Shown piece after piece: positions 29,998 through 38,408 of a DNA stretch of 64,000 nucleotides. The stretch is from DATCRE01 sp964235605 (GTDB lineage: Bacteria > Bacteroidota > Bacteroidia > Cytophagales > Cyclobacteriaceae): the NCBI GenBank assembly GCA_964235605.1, contig CAXSCR010000009.1:1-64000 (forward strand). Direction: 5' to 3'. The notes beneath the pieces are model-generated. The model was not told the DNA's origin. It ran no database searches and worked only from the letters and a program-made list of their open reading frames with translations. The position numbers and the translations under genes are program-made. Positions within the stretch are counted from its first letter, which is position 1. Each line of letters begins with the position of its first letter.

Positions 29998-30234
29998 TTA
30001 TCCCGCCCAGTTACTTCTCCTTCTATAAGTTGGAGTTTTGTCTCTAGATGCTCTAGCTTGTTTATTCTTACGGACTTTATGCTTTTTCTTGGATTTGTAA
30101 TGATCAGTTGTAGGGAAAATGCCATAAGCCGCCCTAGCGGAAGCGGTATTTTCTGGCCTTCGTTGTGCAGAAACTCTAGTAACTGATGCTACCAAAAATA
30201 CCGTAATCAGAATTAGTAATTTTAAGTCTTTCAT
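29998..30234 (-). CDS. Small basic exported protein
   Basis: A 78-residue protein with a clear signal peptide (MKDLKLLILITVFLVASVTR, cleavage after VSAQ). The mature part is very basic (RRPENTASARAAYG, KSKKKHKVRKNKQARASRDK). The family is not recognised, and a role in binding nucleic acid or anionic polymers is only a guess from charge. Confidence 0.55.
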   Translation of the reverse strand: MKDLKLLILITVFLVASVTRVSAQRRPENTASARAAYGIFPTTDHYKSKKKHKVRKNKQARASRDKTPTYRRRSNWAG

Positions 30235-30585
30235 AATATATCAACTAAATAGGTATTAAAAATATTGTGCCCGTGTCCTTGTAAAATGCAAGGCTTATTG
30301 AGTGGCATACTTTAATGCTGTTCAGTTATCTTAGCTAGTTACTCGTAACGAATGGTTCTACAACCACCCACAGCAGTAGTTGGATTCTGCTTCGTAGACT
30401 GAATTTTAGCTGTATTCCATAAAGAGATTAACTCCAGTCACACATTGCAAACGTTACCAATAACTTTAGTTTAGCTTATACAATACTTAATTGTTTCGCT
30501 AATTGTGGTTACAATATTTTTATCCTAAGTTTCGTTAGTCATTCTACCCTCAGAATTAATTTTACCCATTTTAAAGTTTGAACTT
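30235..30585. other. Intergenic region, nothing recognised
   Basis: About 350 bp of AT-rich sequence between divergent small genes. No hairpin, repeat or protein-like frame was found; it should contain both promoters. Confidence 0.4.
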
Positions 30586-30861
30586 ATGGCAACTTTAAAG
30601 ACCCACAAAAATTGGAAAGATATATTTAGTGCAGGAAATCAATCGGAAATTTCGAGTGGTAAGGAACCTACTAAATTGAAGCATGAAAATCCATTTACAA
30701 ACTTTCCCCAAAACGTAAAAAATGGAGTCCTATTTTCTAATTCTTCGTCACTAGATGAATCGATTGGAGTTGAAGGAAAAAGAAGAAAATTCTTCTTTGT
30801 TAAGATTTTAAAAGAGATTGAAAAAAGAATTAATGATTTAAATGGTCTTATAAAAAAATGA
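30586..30861 (+). CDS. Hypothetical protein, 91 residues
   Basis: A hydrophilic protein with a low-complexity middle (NPFTNFPQNVKNGVLFSNSS) and a C-terminal helix rich in Lys and Ile (FFVKILKEIEKRINDLNGL). No family recognised. The start ATG follows a plausible leader. It might be a small adaptor, but there is no direct evidence. Confidence 0.5.
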   Translation: MATLKTHKNWKDIFSAGNQSEISSGKEPTKLKHENPFTNFPQNVKNGVLFSNSSSLDESIGVEGKRRKFFFVKILKEIEKRINDLNGLIKK

Positions 30862-30971
30862 GCTGTTGTGTATAATCTATTTTTCTGAAAAAAATCCTGT
30901 TAATTAATTACGGAGATTGAGTCTAAATGTAACACTTACAAGAGTAGCTGGAAGTAGATCACACTACTTTC

Positions 30972-31175
30972 TTATGGCTTTACACCTTCGCTTAAAAACG
31001 TCTCGATAATACTTACAGCAGAATACTCATCAATCCCAGGTTTCCGCGTCGTTAATTCACCCAGTATAGTCACCGTGGCCTCCGTGTACTATCATGAGTT
31101 GGGCATGTCGCAACTAGCGATACATCTCAACAGCATTTTCGGGGCGTACAACAACATTGTTGGCAACGATTATAA
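30972..31175 (-). pseudogene. C-terminal relic of an alpha/beta-hydrolase
   Basis: The minus strand reads LIIVANNVVVRPENAVEMYR, then an in-frame TAG, then LRHAQLMIVHGGHGDYTG. A one-base shift then gives LGELTTRKPG...SAVSIIETFLSEGVKP and a stop at 30972. This matches the conserved end of alpha/beta-hydrolases (D/N-x-VVRPE-AVEM-R-LPHA...GGHGDY), including the catalytic His in GGHGDY. The nucleophile region is gone, so only the last 70 or so codons remain. Confidence 0.7.
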
Positions 31176-31194
31176 GAGAGGTGTTTAAATGCTT

Positions 31195-31512
31195 TTATGT
31201 ATTCTTCCTATGTCTTTGAAAGACTGCATTCTTGCAACATTTCTTTTGTATTGTATAGAGGGCTTCTTTATTCGAATTGACCTGCAGGTATGCATCTTTG
31301 TATGGCTGCGGCGTCATCCCTATAAAGGTGGCTTCTCCATTAGTTGTAAAGCCTTTATTTTCATGAACACGGTAGCCGCTGGGTATTTTGGGTGTATTGT
31401 AAGAGCCTCCATAGCATGGAGCCTGCTCGAGTTCAATAAAATAGAATGTGCTTATACCAATAACGACAACGCTTGTGTAACTTTGTAAAAAAAAATAGCC
31501 ATTGATACCCAT
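31195..31512 (-). CDS. Possible small membrane-anchored hypothetical protein
   Basis: A 105-residue frame with one N-terminal hydrophobic segment (SYTSVVVIGISTFYFIEL) and a balanced, protein-like remainder (PSGYRVHENKGFTTNGEATF...). It overlaps the start of the divergent CvfB-like gene by 11 bp, which lowers confidence. It could instead belong to the decayed material to its left. Confidence 0.3.
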   Translation of the reverse strand: MGINGYFFLQSYTSVVVIGISTFYFIELEQAPCYGGSYNTPKIPSGYRVHENKGFTTNGEATFIGMTPQPYKDAYLQVNSNKEALYTIQKKCCKNAVFQRHRKNT

Positions 31513-32338
31513 CGGAGAACATCAGGAATTAACAATTTTACGTCATACCACAGTAGGCCTCTTTTTAGGCGATGAATCGGGTGATGAAGATGTGTTGCTT
31601 CCCAATAAATATTGCCCAGAAAAATTTGAAATCGGCCAGAAGCTAAGAGTTTTTGTATATCGTGATTATGCCGAAAGAAAGATTGCTACCAATCTGGAGC
31701 CAAAAATTCTACCCCATCAATTTGCCTTTCTTAAGGTAACAGCGGTAAGCAATATCGGGGCTTTTATGGATTGGGGCCTGGAGAAAGGGCTGATGGTACC
31801 TTTCAGTGAACAACGACAAAAGATGGAGGAAGGTAGATGGTACATTGTGTACATGGACATCGACAAAAAAACTGACCGGCTATATGCTACCAATAAAATT
31901 GAGAAGCGGCTTCAAAATGAAACACTTACTGTAAAGGAGGGTGATGCTGTAGAAGTGATGGTGATGCAAAAGACTGACTTAGGGTATTCGGTTATTGTGA
32001 ACCAGCAACATGAAGGGTTAATTTTTGAAAGTGATATTCTGAGCGCGCTTAACATAGGTGATAGACTAAAAGGCTATGTGAAACAAATACGCGATGACCA
32101 TAAAATTGACATTGTTCTACAACCTATTGGATTCGAAAATTTTAATGATCCAAATTGTGAAACGATTCTTAAAAAGCTAACAGCAAGCAAAGGATTTTTA
32201 CCCGTTACCGATAAAAGCACACCTGAAGAAGTCTATGCACTGTTTAATATAAGCAAGAAAGCCTACAAGAAAGCGATTGGCACATTGTACAAACAACGTA
32301 AAATAGTACTTCAACCCGATGGAATTAAACTAAGCTAG
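31502..32338 (+). CDS. cvfB: CvfB-like S1-domain RNA-binding protein
   Basis: A 278-residue cytoplasmic protein made of consecutive S1-like OB-fold domains and a C-terminal winged helix, as in CvfB/YitL. An N-terminal S1-like domain (GLFLGDESGDEDVLLPNKYC) is followed by a second (FLKVTAVSNIGAFMDWGLEK then GLMVPFSEQ) and a third (DAVEVMVMQKTDLGYSVIVN...HEGLIFESDI). The winged helix ends the protein (STPEEVYALFNISKKAYKKA). The family binds RNA and affects expression of virulence or stress genes in Staphylococcus; its role in Bacteroidota is not defined. Length and domain order are normal. Confidence 0.9.
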   Translation: MIPIGEHQELTILRHTTVGLFLGDESGDEDVLLPNKYCPEKFEIGQKLRVFVYRDYAERKIATNLEPKILPHQFAFLKVTAVSNIGAFMDWGLEKGLMVPFSEQRQKMEEGRWYIVYMDIDKKTDRLYATNKIEKRLQNETLTVKEGDAVEVMVMQKTDLGYSVIVNQQHEGLIFESDILSALNIGDRLKGYVKQIRDDHKIDIVLQPIGFENFNDPNCETILKKLTASKGFLPVTDKSTPEEVYALFNISKKAYKKAIGTLYKQRKIVLQPDGIKLS

Positions 32339-32406
32339 CTAATGCAGGTCTGAACGCCTTTGTGGTGGCCAGGCCTTTACTTACGATATCAAATGAGTTA
32401 TTTAAT

Positions 32407-32496
32407 ATGGAGATACGATTCTTAATAATTTGGGCCGGGATAGTTTTAGTTATTGTGTTAGCGTTTTTCCTAAGAAAATACATATCACGAAAATGA
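32407..32496 (+). CDS. 29-residue single-helix membrane microprotein
   Basis: MEIRFLIIWAGIVLVIVLAF then FLRKYISRK and TGA. It is a single membrane helix with a basic C-terminal end, typical of a small bitopic protein. Its stop overlaps the next start (ATGA), suggesting coupling. Confidence 0.45.
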   Translation: MEIRFLIIWAGIVLVIVLAFFLRKYISRK

Positions 32497-32717
32497 TTTT
32501 TTTGCATGGTGGTATGTCTTATGGGATGTTCGGCGCTCTAGTAGGAGGACCTGTTATATTTATATTATTAACATGGTTATTTCACGTTTTGGCAATGAAG
32601 ATACGTTTTTATAAAATGGAGTTTATCTATTTACTGGACTACAAAAGGTGTTGTACTACCTTCTTTTTTTATTTGTTATTTTCTTTTTTGCTTTCATTAG
32701 TGTTGTTGGAGGTGTAG
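32493..32717 (+). CDS. Small multi-helix membrane protein, frame uncertain at the C-terminus
   Basis: It starts at the ATGA overlap with the microprotein. It begins MIFLHGGMSYGMFGALVGGP, followed by a membrane helix VIFILLTWLFHVLAM. The annotated frame ends FFFYLLFSFLLSLVLLEV. Another frame over the same end reads LFLFVIFFFAFISVVGGVGT then LFWIFKNE and stops at 32748, which looks more natural. A one-base lesion around the T7 run near 32663 would join them. Confidence 0.4.
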   Translation: MIFLHGGMSYGMFGALVGGPVIFILLTWLFHVLAMKIRFYKMEFIYLLDYKRCCTTFFFYLLFSFLLSLVLLEV

Positions 32718-32960
32718 GCACGCTCTTCTGGATCTTTAAAAATGAATAATTGGTAACCGATCATTGATAGCTAGTTTATTAGCCGCATTTGTGTTTGATT
32801 GAGTATGTCATCCTTAATCAAGCAACTCTTACACAAGTCTAAAAGCTGCTTACTGCAAAAACCTGCTATGTCTTTAAAGACATTACATCTCCCGTGTAAA
32901 CCAGCGATGTATACTTTCATTCTCGCTATCTTGAGATTCATTATTACTAAAACCCCTAGT

Positions 32961-34409
32961 ATGGATTTCAACGTCACCCCACAGCATGCTGAAGAAATTG
33001 TTCTTGAGAATGTAAATAAAGTACAAATTCTTATTGTAGGTATCGAAGCCGCTAAAGGACTAGGGTGGAAAATTAGTAGTACACGTGCTGACGGATTTAC
33101 GGCCCATACAAACAGCGCATCTACTGAACACGTTACGCTAATGATTCAAAATGATAAAGTTGTAATAAAAAGTACGAGCAGTCAACCATCGGATGGGGCA
33201 ACGAACAAAGATAACGTTGAAAGTTTTATAACAGCATTTAACCTGAACATGCGCTCCATTTCTCCAGAAGAGATCATCTCAAAATATGAGCTACTAAAAA
33301 ATGATATGCACGAGTCTCATCATGGTCTTGATGAGATACAGCAACGTTCTAATGAGAAAGCAAAAAATTGGTTTTCGATCTTCATTCCTGTTGAGGGTTA
33401 TTTTATTATGCCCATTCTGATTGATATCAATATTCTGATTTTTATCCTGATGGCAATAACCGGCGTCAACATCATAACGCCCGATAGTGAAAGCCTAATT
33501 AACTGGGGTGCAAATTTTCGACCATCAACCTTAGATGGACAACCGTGGAGGTTGTTTACTTCCTGTTTTCTTCACATTGGTATTATTCATTTGGTGATGA
33601 ACATGTACGCACTCACGTATGTAGGCATATTACTTGAACCGTTGCTGGGACGTACACGCTTTTTAAGCGCATACATGCTTTGTGGTTTAGCAGGAAGTGC
33701 GCTCAGCTTATTCTGGCACCCATATACGATAAGCGCAGGCGCTTCAGGTGCCATTTTTGGAATGTATGGTGTCTTCCTAGCCATGCTTACCACTAGCCTT
33801 ATTGAAAAGTCAGCGCGTCAAACTTTTCTTACTACCACGCTCGTATTTGTGGGCTTTAATCTAATAAATGGATTACGAGGAGGTATTGATAATGCAGCAC
33901 ACCTAGGCGGGCTTTTAAGTGGATTGGTGATAGGCTATTCTTTTTATCCAGGATTGATCAAACCTGAAAAGTTGAACTTGAAGTATGGCTCCATCGCCGT
34001 GATGACATTGTTGATTGCGTGTTCTTCTTATACACTTTACAGCAAAACTACAAATGACTATGCTATCTGGCAGCAGCAGATTGAGAAGTTTGGAATACTT
34101 GAAACTGAGGCATTGAATATCTATAACCAAAAAGATTTACCCAGAGAAACGCGATTAAAAAATATAGCGGAGAAAGGAATTCATAATTGGGAGGAAAGCA
34201 TTCGTATTCTTCAAGAAGCCGATGCCTTGGATATTCCTGAAATGTTGCATAAACGTAATGGTAAGATGCTTGCATATTGTGAGCTTCGCCTTGAAAGCTT
34301 TAAGTTGTATTATAAATCAATTGGGGAGAACACGAGGAAATACGACATTGATTTAAATAGCTACTCCACCCGTATCGACTCAATTGTTAAGGAATTAATT
34401 GAGGACTGA
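32961..34409 (+). CDS. Rhomboid family intramembrane serine protease with N-terminal cytosolic domain
   Basis: An intramembrane protease. The frame is open from a TTG at 32799, but the ATG at 32961 (MDFNVTPQHAEEIVLENVNK) starts the recognisable N-terminal domain and is preferred. That domain (about 1-125) has the pattern LGWKISSTRADGFTAHT found before rhomboid cores in Bacteroidota. About six helices follow, with HxxxN in the WRLFTSCFLHIGIIHLVMNM block. The catalytic Ser262 is in ISAGASGAIFGMYG and the catalytic His314 in DNAAHLGGLLSGL. A helical cytosolic tail of about 130 residues ends the protein. The catalytic dyad is intact. Substrates are unknown. Confidence 0.92.
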   Translation: MDFNVTPQHAEEIVLENVNKVQILIVGIEAAKGLGWKISSTRADGFTAHTNSASTEHVTLMIQNDKVVIKSTSSQPSDGATNKDNVESFITAFNLNMRSISPEEIISKYELLKNDMHESHHGLDEIQQRSNEKAKNWFSIFIPVEGYFIMPILIDINILIFILMAITGVNIITPDSESLINWGANFRPSTLDGQPWRLFTSCFLHIGIIHLVMNMYALTYVGILLEPLLGRTRFLSAYMLCGLAGSALSLFWHPYTISAGASGAIFGMYGVFLAMLTTSLIEKSARQTFLTTTLVFVGFNLINGLRGGIDNAAHLGGLLSGLVIGYSFYPGLIKPEKLNLKYGSIAVMTLLIACSSYTLYSKTTNDYAIWQQQIEKFGILETEALNIYNQKDLPRETRLKNIAEKGIHNWEESIRILQEADALDIPEMLHKRNGKMLAYCELRLESFKLYYKSIGENTRKYDIDLNSYSTRIDSIVKELIED

Positions 34410-34625
34410 TTTGGAGGACAGACGCAATATTTTTTATCATTGTGGGCTGACTAAAGAAGGATAAGGTATTATTGTTGTCGGGGTAAAATTGAAAGACGCG
34501 CTACCGTTCCTTACAGGCTTCCAGAATCTTGCATATAATGACAGCGAGATGCACGGATCAGATAAGTGCCAACTGCGCGGAATTTAATTATGTGCACAGA
34601 CTAAAATTATAGTCCTTGCAGAGAG

Positions 34626-34674
34626 AACATTGTTATGATCGTGGCGCTGATTGAGCCACGATCATAACAATGTT
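34626..34674. other. M2 copy B hairpin 2' (20-bp perfect stem)
   Basis: AACATTGTTATGATCGTGGC (34626-34645) pairs perfectly with 34655-34674 across a 9-nt loop. The inner ATGATCGTGGC is shared with copy A. The outer bases differ from copy A on both arms and still pair. Confidence 0.92.
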
Positions 34675-34678
34675 TTAT

Positions 34679-34725
34679 AACCAGCATTTTGTCTATCGCA
34701 TCTGGCGCCAGACAAAATGCTGGTT
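34679..34725. other. M2 copy B hairpin 1' (16-bp perfect stem)
   Basis: AACCAGCATTTTGTCT (34679-34694) pairs with AGACAAAATGCTGGTT (34710-34725), with a CTGGCGCCAG palindrome in the loop region and a T-run after it. The homologous stem in copy A is CTAGC/GCTAG at its base, where this copy has CCAGCA/TGCTGG. Confidence 0.9.
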
Positions 34726-34975
34726 TTTTTATGCGCGCCTGAGCGTTTGATTTGAAATGCTTACGCCCCTTCGCGCATCTTTAAAACACTAACCATGGAA
34801 TACAATCTTAACGCTACGATTATTTGCAAAATGGTAACCCGAACTGAAATAAGACTTCATCTCAAAGGTATGTTTGGAACTTTTATTACATTAAGGCTAA
34901 CTGTCTACCTGCTAAAGCAGACGCTGAATTCTTCTCTAATTCTCCAAATGAAAATAATCATATTTACCCTTTTTT

Positions 34976-35168
34976 AGTCCAACAATAATGATAGGATATG
35001 ATTGACTTAGTGGATAATAAAGGAATAATTTTGTCTGATTTAGTAGCGGTATTGGGGTAGCCCTGATGAATTAAAAGTTCAAACGTATTTTTTGATATCT
35101 ATATGCGTACTATAGTTCAGGTACCATTTTTTCAATTTATTGTAGCGATAAATTCATTCCATAGTTAG
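34976..35168 (+). repeat. M2 partial third copy, forming a 190-bp inverted repeat with copy B
   Basis: It starts TAGTCCAACAATAATG and ends CATTCCATAGTTAG, matching 21061-21257 of copy A in direct orientation. It abuts the right end of copy B, whose 34790-34985 segment is the same sequence inverted. The two form a long, imperfect palindrome centred near 34980. Confidence 0.82.
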
Positions 35169-35228
35169 ACGGTATATATCAGTTAATGCCGCATTCTATT
35201 CTCTTATTGCAATAACTAATACAGCAAA

Positions 35229-35262
35229 AAACTAAAGGCTTCCTTTTGGAAGCCTTTAGTTT
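35229..35262 (-). terminator. Terminator of the GH5 cellulase gene
   Basis: AAACTAAAGGCTTCC (35229-35243) pairs perfectly with GGAAGCCTTTAGTTT (35248-35262) around a TTTT loop. On the minus strand it is followed by a T-run (revcomp of the A5 before it), 27 bp past the stop codon. Confidence 0.85.
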
Positions 35263-35289
35263 AACGTAATCGATTGCGGTTTTTGATTA

Positions 35290-37206
35290 TTATTCTTTCT
35301 CCATTTTAAATGTCTTGTTAAATGTTTTATCAGAGAGCGTGATGAAGTATATGCCTTCTTTCAAGGTTGAAACATCCATTGAATTATTATCTTTTGCTTT
35401 TGAGAACGAATGTTCAGATACTGATTTTCCAAGTATGTCTCTAACTAAAACTGTATGAGCTTGCACACCTTTAGGTAAAGTATAGTGTAGTGTGTGATGA
35501 ACAGGATTTGGGAATATACGTGAGCTTCCATCATTTTCAACAGCTATCTCCTCTTCATGGGTTGCTAACCTTCCTCCACCTGATTTAGTTATTTTAATCC
35601 AGTTAATATTCACCTGTCCACTTACATAAAAGACTCCAAAGCTATATGTTCCAGCATTTACAGTTATTGTCTGCGTAACAGTTTTCCAACTTTGCCATCC
35701 ACCTGAGGTAGAAACATCAATTGCACCAAGTTGAATACTTCCTGAATTTAAGTCACAAGATATTCTGCCAGTTAACGCGGTTGCAACTCTGTATTCTACA
35801 ATGTAAGTTCCTGTAGTTGGGAAGTTGATATTATTATAAGCTACCCATTTTCCTGCGCCTGATCCAGCTATGTTACTTCCGCCGCCTGCATCAGTGGTTC
35901 CCTCAACAAACATTCCTCCTGCTATTGAAGAATAACTTTCAGCCTGGATTGTGACTGAAGAAGCAACAATTGGTTTTACAGCGTTGAAAAAACCATCATG
36001 AAATACTTGTCCTGCTTTTCCGTTCGCGATATTATTGTTACAAAAAGCAATCATATCATTGTATGCATTGGCTGGGGGAGTGCCTCCATTGTTAATAAAA
36101 TTTCTCACGTTGTTATAAGGCGTATTTCCCGGAATAGTCCATAAGCATTTATCATGAAACATCTTTTTGAAAGACCATGGGAAATAAGCTACGTTATTAG
36201 TTCTGCACCAGTTAGTCATTTCAAGAACCTTTGCTTCGTCATTTTCTCCGTACTCTCCAAGAATCATAGGAATATTCAACTTGTTACAAATAGCCTTTCT
36301 TCCATTTAGTGCATTAACATCGGTAGAATAATGATGTGTCTGATAGACCAGGTTATTATCCCACTTTGCTTTTACACCTGTATTTGACTGCACGGCACCA
36401 TCCATCCAATCCAGTTTTTGAAGGTCAGATGCCCACCAGCTTCCTTCCGCTACAATGATGTGATTATTGTCAACTTGTCTGATTGCATTTTTAATAGTAA
36501 TAAATGAACCTAAAAGCTGATATTCTCTTCCATCTTGTGGTACAGGTTCATTGATAAGATCATAACCCCAAATTACAGGCTCATTGACGTAGCGTGTGGC
36601 AATATGCTTCCATATCTGGCTGGCGGTATTAACATTGTTGTCATCCCAAAAGCGCACAGAAGTTCTTGGTTGCGAAGAATTGGAATTATTGTTATCGCAA
36701 TGGTCGCCTGGATTTTGATATCCGGGTGCGGCATGCATATCTAGTAATATCGATATACCGTATGTTCTACACCAACCGATCAGTCTGTCAAAGTATTGAA
36801 ACCCATCATTAGTTAATGCAGTGCCATTCCAAAATAAGTTGTGATGAAAAGGAACACGAACTGAATTAAAACCACGGTTTTTAAGATCTATAATGGTTTG
36901 CTCAGTTACATAATTCATTCTCCATTGGTGTTGAAACTCCATTGCTTGAGTTTGATTTCCACCAAAGGAAGATTTTACACTATTAAAGAATTGGGAGTGT
37001 GTTCTATAGTTAAAGTCGCCCATCATTAGATAGCCTTCCCAAACAAGCCAGTTTCCTAGGTTCATTCCTGAAAAGAAAACGGGCGCACCGCTGCCATTTA
37101 CGATTTGTGTGCCATTGGTTTTATAATACTGTCCGTACGAATAGTTCAGAATTCCTCCAAACAGGAGCAGGAGCAGCATGGCTTTTTTGTATTGGGTGCT
37201 TTTCAT
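35290..37206 (-). CDS. Secreted GH5 cellulase with CBM6 and T9SS type A sorting domain
   Basis: A 638-residue exported endo-glucanase-type enzyme. After a signal peptide (AMLLLLLFGGILNYSYGQ) comes a GH5 TIM barrel (about 30-395): GMNLGNWLVWEGYL at the start, RVPFHHN, LLDMHAAPG, acid/base E220 in YDLINEP and nucleophile E318 in MILGEYGEN. A CBM6-like domain follows (about 407-545, starting TIQAESYSS and ending VNINWIKITKS). A T9SS type A sorting domain closes it (SSRIFPNPVHHT to the end). The enzyme is probably secreted and attached to the cell surface, cutting beta-1,4-glucan or a related glucan/mannan. It is monocistronic, with its own terminator. All catalytic residues seen are intact. Confidence 0.93.
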   Translation of the reverse strand: MKSTQYKKAMLLLLLFGGILNYSYGQYYKTNGTQIVNGSGAPVFFSGMNLGNWLVWEGYLMMGDFNYRTHSQFFNSVKSSFGGNQTQAMEFQHQWRMNYVTEQTIIDLKNRGFNSVRVPFHHNLFWNGTALTNDGFQYFDRLIGWCRTYGISILLDMHAAPGYQNPGDHCDNNNSNSSQPRTSVRFWDDNNVNTASQIWKHIATRYVNEPVIWGYDLINEPVPQDGREYQLLGSFITIKNAIRQVDNNHIIVAEGSWWASDLQKLDWMDGAVQSNTGVKAKWDNNLVYQTHHYSTDVNALNGRKAICNKLNIPMILGEYGENDEAKVLEMTNWCRTNNVAYFPWSFKKMFHDKCLWTIPGNTPYNNVRNFINNGGTPPANAYNDMIAFCNNNIANGKAGQVFHDGFFNAVKPIVASSVTIQAESYSSIAGGMFVEGTTDAGGGSNIAGSGAGKWVAYNNINFPTTGTYIVEYRVATALTGRISCDLNSGSIQLGAIDVSTSGGWQSWKTVTQTITVNAGTYSFGVFYVSGQVNINWIKITKSGGGRLATHEEEIAVENDGSSRIFPNPVHHTLHYTLPKGVQAHTVLVRDILGKSVSEHSFSKAKDNNSMDVSTLKEGIYFITLSDKTFNKTFKMEKE

Positions 37207-37836
37207 AATCAGTATCGTTTAGTTCATGATAGTATGCTCCTGTTACTAACTTAAATTATGCCTTTAATTTTTAGGTGATAATTTGATGTAATAAATGAAA
37301 CAAAAAATTAATAGGTTGAAATCTATATCGACTAAATCGATTGAAAAGCGCGATTTGTATTTATGTACTTAAAAGTGTGATGTAAGAAGAATGTGTGTTA
37401 GGAGTAATATTTATGCATAAATTATTCTTGTAATGGGAATCATAAGCGTAAAATTGGGTCTATTTATGGATTGTTATGGCGATTTATGATTAAGCAAAAA
37501 TAACGTGTTTTTAGCATTGGGCAAACACATTAGATTGAACAACTTTAAGCTCATGCCCTTTCTTTTGCAAAGATTGACTCTAGTTTTATGTAAAATAATT
37601 CTCGTTTTGTATAGGTAACTTTCATTTGCCACTATTATGATTTTTCCATAACGATTAATCAACGCTTAGGATTATAATAAAGCTATCATAAACTAGCTAG
37701 GATTGGCGCATATAACCGAAGATAGAAAATATGAGGTATGTTATTCACTCTTCGAAGGCATGAAGGCATTGAGGCATTGCGTTTCTATAAACCTTAAGGT
37801 TACATTTGCGGATATTGAACTCTAACTATTACTACC
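37207..37836. other. Intergenic region with a promoter-like pair near its right end
   Basis: No protein-like frame. Two promoters should lie here, for the GH5 gene (minus strand) and for the small plus-strand gene at 37837; the latter is annotated separately. Confidence 0.4.
37774..37808 (+). promoter_or_regulatory. Bacteroidota-type promoter of the 90-residue gene
   Basis: ATTG (37774-37777) lies about 23 bp before TACATTTG (37801-37808), fitting the TTTG / TAnnTTTG pattern of Bacteroidota sigma-ABfr promoters. The start codon is 28 bp downstream. Confidence 0.4.
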
Positions 37837-38109
37837 ATGTATTCAAAATGTTGGCTTATAATAAAGGATGACTCCAAAAGGACATTTGAAGTTTGTGGTA
37901 ATGCATCAAATGATAATGCGTTTACTAATCAAACTCACGCTATGCAAAAAGCTGGACTGAATGTAAGTTGTATCACGCCACCGGTTACCAATAAGACTTC
38001 TAGTAGAGATGTTATAAAAGTTATTGGTTATACAAGAGAAAATGGTTTACATGAAAGACTTTTGAATCAATACAGGGAGATAACAGCTAAATTGTCGGAC
38101 AATTGGTAA
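37837..38109 (+). CDS. Hypothetical protein, 90 residues
   Basis: A small soluble protein with YSKCWLIIKDDSKRTFEVCG at its start and VIKVIGYTRENGLHERLLNQ near its end. No family recognised. It has a recognisable promoter and is separated from both neighbours. It may be a small regulatory or phage-derived protein, but nothing shows this. Confidence 0.55.
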   Translation: MYSKCWLIIKDDSKRTFEVCGNASNDNAFTNQTHAMQKAGLNVSCITPPVTNKTSSRDVIKVIGYTRENGLHERLLNQYREITAKLSDNW

Positions 38110-38408
38110 TAGTAAACCAAAATCTTATTACTAAAGACTTCCTGTTTACGCACGGTAGGGGTTTAAATTTGCTGGAGAGTTGTGGATTGTTTGGACCGGC
38201 CTATAATATCAAGTGAATTCAAAATTGATTTATGACTTCAGAGCAATAACAGCGATGGCGTTGACTTTAGAATGACTGCCGTATGGCATCTGCTTATGTA
38301 AATGCAGGAAGATGGCTCGGCAATTTATTTGGAATAATCTAATTAAAACGTAAAAGGTGGACTTGAAATAAATTCAAAATCCATCCATAATGCAATAAGC
38401 TTAAATAT

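Larger units (their letters stand above)
34440..34985 (-). repeat. M2 MITE-like element, copy B (about 545 bp, inverted relative to copy A)
   Basis: It aligns with the reverse complement of 21058-21590. Its ends are TTGTGGGCTGACTAAAGAAG on the left and TTTTTTAGTCCAACAA on the right, an imperfect terminal inverted repeat. It carries both central hairpins in reversed order. The rhomboid gene ends 30 bp before it. Confidence 0.82.

Noticed and set aside
31189..31488. 99-codon plus-strand frame
   Set aside because: Composition is Cys- and Phe-rich without family resemblance; the minus-strand reading of the same stretch is more protein-like.
34795..34977. 60-codon plus-strand frame in M2 copy B
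   Set aside because: It lies wholly within the inverted-repeat arm and is not kept in copy A.
37474..37662. 62-codon minus-strand frame
   Set aside because: Lys/Leu-rich translation from AT-rich DNA, with no start context or similarity.
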